A stretch of DNA of 46,634 nt. It comes from Candidatus Aminicenantota bacterium (GTDB lineage Bacteria > Acidobacteriota > Aminicenantia > UBA2199). A model generated the notes under the pieces. That model worked only from the letters and a program-made list of their open reading frames with translations. It searched no databases and was not told the origin of the DNA. A program made the translations under genes and the position numbers. Location: NCBI GenBank assembly GCA_027318645.1, contig DAHVOV010000133.1, forward strand, positions 1-46,634, in the 5' to 3' direction. Numbering within the stretch: position 1 is the first letter of the stretch; each line of letters opens with the position of its first letter. Below, piece by piece: positions 44,443 to 46,634 of this stretch.

Positions 44443-46634
44443 ATGCGGGTCGCCCCGCTCCTCCTGCTGCTGGCCGCCGCCGGCTTCCTCGCGCCACCGG
44501 GCCGCGCCGCGGGGCCGGAGTGCCGCTTCCCCTTCCAGGACCCCGACCTGGGCCTGGACGAGCGCGTCGCCGACCTCGTCTCGCGCCTGACGCTGGAGGA
44601 GAAAGTGGCCCAGCTGATGCACACGGCGCCGGCGGTCCCGCGCCTGGGCGTTCCGGAGTACAGCTGGTGGAGCGAGGCGCTGCACGGGGTGGCGCGCTCG
44701 GGAGAGGCGGTCACCGTCTTCCCGCAGGCGATCGCCCTGGCCGCGACCTTCGATGACGACGCGGTCCGGCGGCTCGGCGACATCACCGCCACCGAGGCGC
44801 GGGCCATCTTCAACGAGGACCGCCGCCTGGGGCGGGCGGCGCGCATGTACCGCGGCCTGACCGTCTGGACGCCCAACGTCAACATCTTCCGCGACCCGCG
44901 CTGGGGCCGCGGCCAGGAGACCTACGGCGAGGACCCGTTCCTGACGGCGCGCCTGGGCCTGGCCATGGTCCGCGGCCTGCAGGGCGACGACCCGCGCCGC
45001 CTCAAGCTGGCGGCCTGCGCCAAGCACTTCGCCGTCCACAGCGGCCCCGAGAGCCGGCGCCACCGCATCGACGTGCACACCAGCGACTACGATCTCTGGG
45101 ACACGTACCTGCCGGCCTTCCGCGAGCTGGTGGTCCGCGGCGGCGTCAGCGGGGTCATGTGCGCCTACAACCGCTTCCGCTCCCAGCCCTGCTGCGCCAG
45201 CGACGCCCTGCTGACCGACATCCTCCGCCGCCGCTGGGGGTTCGCCGGCACCGTCACCAGCGACTGCTGGGCGCTGGACGATTTTCTCAAGGAGCACCGG
45301 ACCCATGACAGCGAGCGCGCGGCGGCGCTCGACGCCCTGCGGCACGAGGTCGACCTCGAGTGCGGCGGCTCCTACGGCCTGCCCGCCGCCGAGGCGAAGC
45401 CCGGCGTCCTCGGCGCCCTGCTGGCCGCCGTGCGCGACGGCGTGGTCGAGGAGCGGGCCATCGACCGGGCGCTTTGCCGGCTCTTCTCCGTCCGCTTCCG
45501 GCTGGGGCTCTTCGATCCCCCGGAGCGGGCGCCGTACGCCGGCATCCCGTACTCGGCGCTGAACCGCCCCGAGCACCAGGAGCACGCCCTGCGCCTGGCC
45601 CGGGAGTCGATCGTGCTGCTGAAGAACGACCGCTCGCTCCTGCCGCTGCGGGCGGAGCGGCTCCGCTGCGTCGCCGTCGTCGGGCCGAACGCCGACGACC
45701 GCCGCACGCCGCTGGGGAACTACCACGGCGAGCCGCTGCGGGTGATCACGCCGCTGGCTGCCATCCGCGCCAAGCTGGCAGGGAAGGCCGAGCTTCTCTA
45801 CGCCCGGGGCACGGGCTGGCTCGCCCCCGGGCCCGGCGATGAGCCGTTCGCCCTCCTGGCCGGCCGCCTGCGGCGGGCCGACGTGATCGTCTTCGTCGGC
45901 GGCCTGTCGCCGACCCTGGAGGGGGAGGAGGGCGACGCCGCCGGCGACGACAGCGAGGGCTTCTTCCGCGGCGACCGCACCCGCATCATCCTGCCGCCGG
46001 CGCAGACCCGGCTCCTGCGGCAATTGCAGGGGCTGGGCAAGCCCGTGGTGCTGGCGGTCATGGCGGGCGGCGCCGTCGCCATGGAGTGGGAGGCGTCCCG
46101 CCTCGACGCCATTCTCATGGCCTGGTACGGCGGCCAGGCCGGCGGCCAGGCCCTGGCCGATGTCCTGTTCGGCGATGCCTGCCCGTCCGGCCGCCTGCCG
46201 GTCACCTTCTACCGCCGCGACGGCGACCTGCCGCCGTTCGACGACTACTCCATGGCGAACCGCACCTACCGCTATTTCCGCGGCCGGCCGCTCTACCCCT
46301 TCGGCCACGGCCTGAGCTACACGCGCTTCGCCTATTCCGGCCTGCGCGCGCCGGCTCGTGCGGCGACCGGGGAGGCGATCGCCGTGTCGGCGCTGGTGCG
46401 CAACCGCGGCCGCCGCGCCGGCGACGAGGTCGTGCAGCTCTATGTCCGCCACGTCGCGGCGCCGGCGCCCGCCCCGCGCCTCTCCCTGCGGGGGTTCCAG
46501 CGCGTCCGCCTGGGGCCGGGCGAGCGCCGCCGCGTCGAGTTCCGCCTGGGCCCCGAGAATCTGGCGCGGGTCGACGCCGGCGGCCGCCGCTTCCAGGCGC
46601 CGGGCCTCGTCGAGATCCACGTCGGCGGCGGCCA
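44443..46634 (+). CDS. GH3 family beta-glycosidase (beta-glucosidase/xylosidase type), 3' end beyond the window
   Basis: Translated from the ATG at 44443: signal peptide, RLTLEEKVAQLMHTAP, YSWWSEALHGVARSG, FRDPRWGRGQETYGEDPFLTARLGLAMVRGLQG, KLAACAKHFAVHSGPE, GVMCAYNRFRSQPCCAS, GTVTSDCWALDDF. Absent from the ORF track because no stop lies in the window. Confidence 0.92.
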   Translation, partial: MRVAPLLLLLAAAGFLAPPGRAAGPECRFPFQDPDLGLDERVADLVSRLTLEEKVAQLMHTAPAVPRLGVPEYSWWSEALHGVARSGEAVTVFPQAIALAATFDDDAVRRLGDITATEARAIFNEDRRLGRAARMYRGLTVWTPNVNIFRDPRWGRGQETYGEDPFLTARLGLAMVRGLQGDDPRRLKLAACAKHFAVHSGPESRRHRIDVHTSDYDLWDTYLPAFRELVVRGGVSGVMCAYNRFRSQPCCASDALLTDILRRRWGFAGTVTSDCWALDDFLKEHRTHDSERAAALDALRHEVDLECGGSYGLPAAEAKPGVLGALLAAVRDGVVEERAIDRALCRLFSVRFRLGLFDPPERAPYAGIPYSALNRPEHQEHALRLARESIVLLKNDRSLLPLRAERLRCVAVVGPNADDRRTPLGNYHGEPLRVITPLAAIRAKLAGKAELLYARGTGWLAPGPGDEPFALLAGRLRRADVIVFVGGLSPTLEGEEGDAAGDDSEGFFRGDRTRIILPPAQTRLLRQLQGLGKPVVLAVMAGGAVAMEWEASRLDAILMAWYGGQAGGQALADVLFGDACPSGRLPVTFYRRDGDLPPFDDYSMANRTYRYFRGRPLYPFGHGLSYTRFAYSGLRAPARAATGEAIAVSALVRNRGRRAGDEVVQLYVRHVAAPAPAPRLSLRGFQRVRLGPGERRRVEFRLGPENLARVDAGGRRFQAPGLVEIHVGGG

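Noticed and set aside
44407-46620. 737-aa minus-strand ORF
   Set aside because: Antisense shadow of the GH3 gene, which the ORF track misses because it runs off the window end.

Overview
GC-rich bacterial chromosomal window, tentatively Acidobacteriota/Aminicenantes-like (lineage is inference only). About 35 protein genes are supported; I found no rRNA, tRNA or CRISPR array. Recognisable content: the C-terminal tail of an IS integrase at the left edge; a zinc-ribbon/thioredoxin protein and an OsmC protein; two VWA proteins; an archaeal-type GatE-GatD pair; a small M50-like protease; an FGE-fold protein; an alpha/beta hydrolase; a DUF5916/CBM9 outer-membrane protein; two Ser-Thr-rich (KNH-like) repeat proteins; a sulfatase-like protein with Thr at the nucleophile position; a TetR-MFP-RND-TolC efflux operon; a secreted EndoU nuclease followed by a small YacL-like protein; a MATE transporter; a DUF169 protein; a tricorn-type protease split by one in-frame TGA; a CAP-domain protein; an EamA permease; HU; and a GH29-GH3 pair running off the right edge. 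The observations most worth checking are: (1) GatDE in a bacterial context; (2) a recurrent -10 hexamer + exactly 6 nt + ATG arrangement at up to seven genes, implying leaderless transcription; (3) the EndoU/YacL-like pair as a possible toxin-immunity module; (4) the single in-frame TGA in the tricorn gene; (5) a palindromic operator directly downstream of the TetR promoter. All family names come from reading translated motifs; no database search was run.
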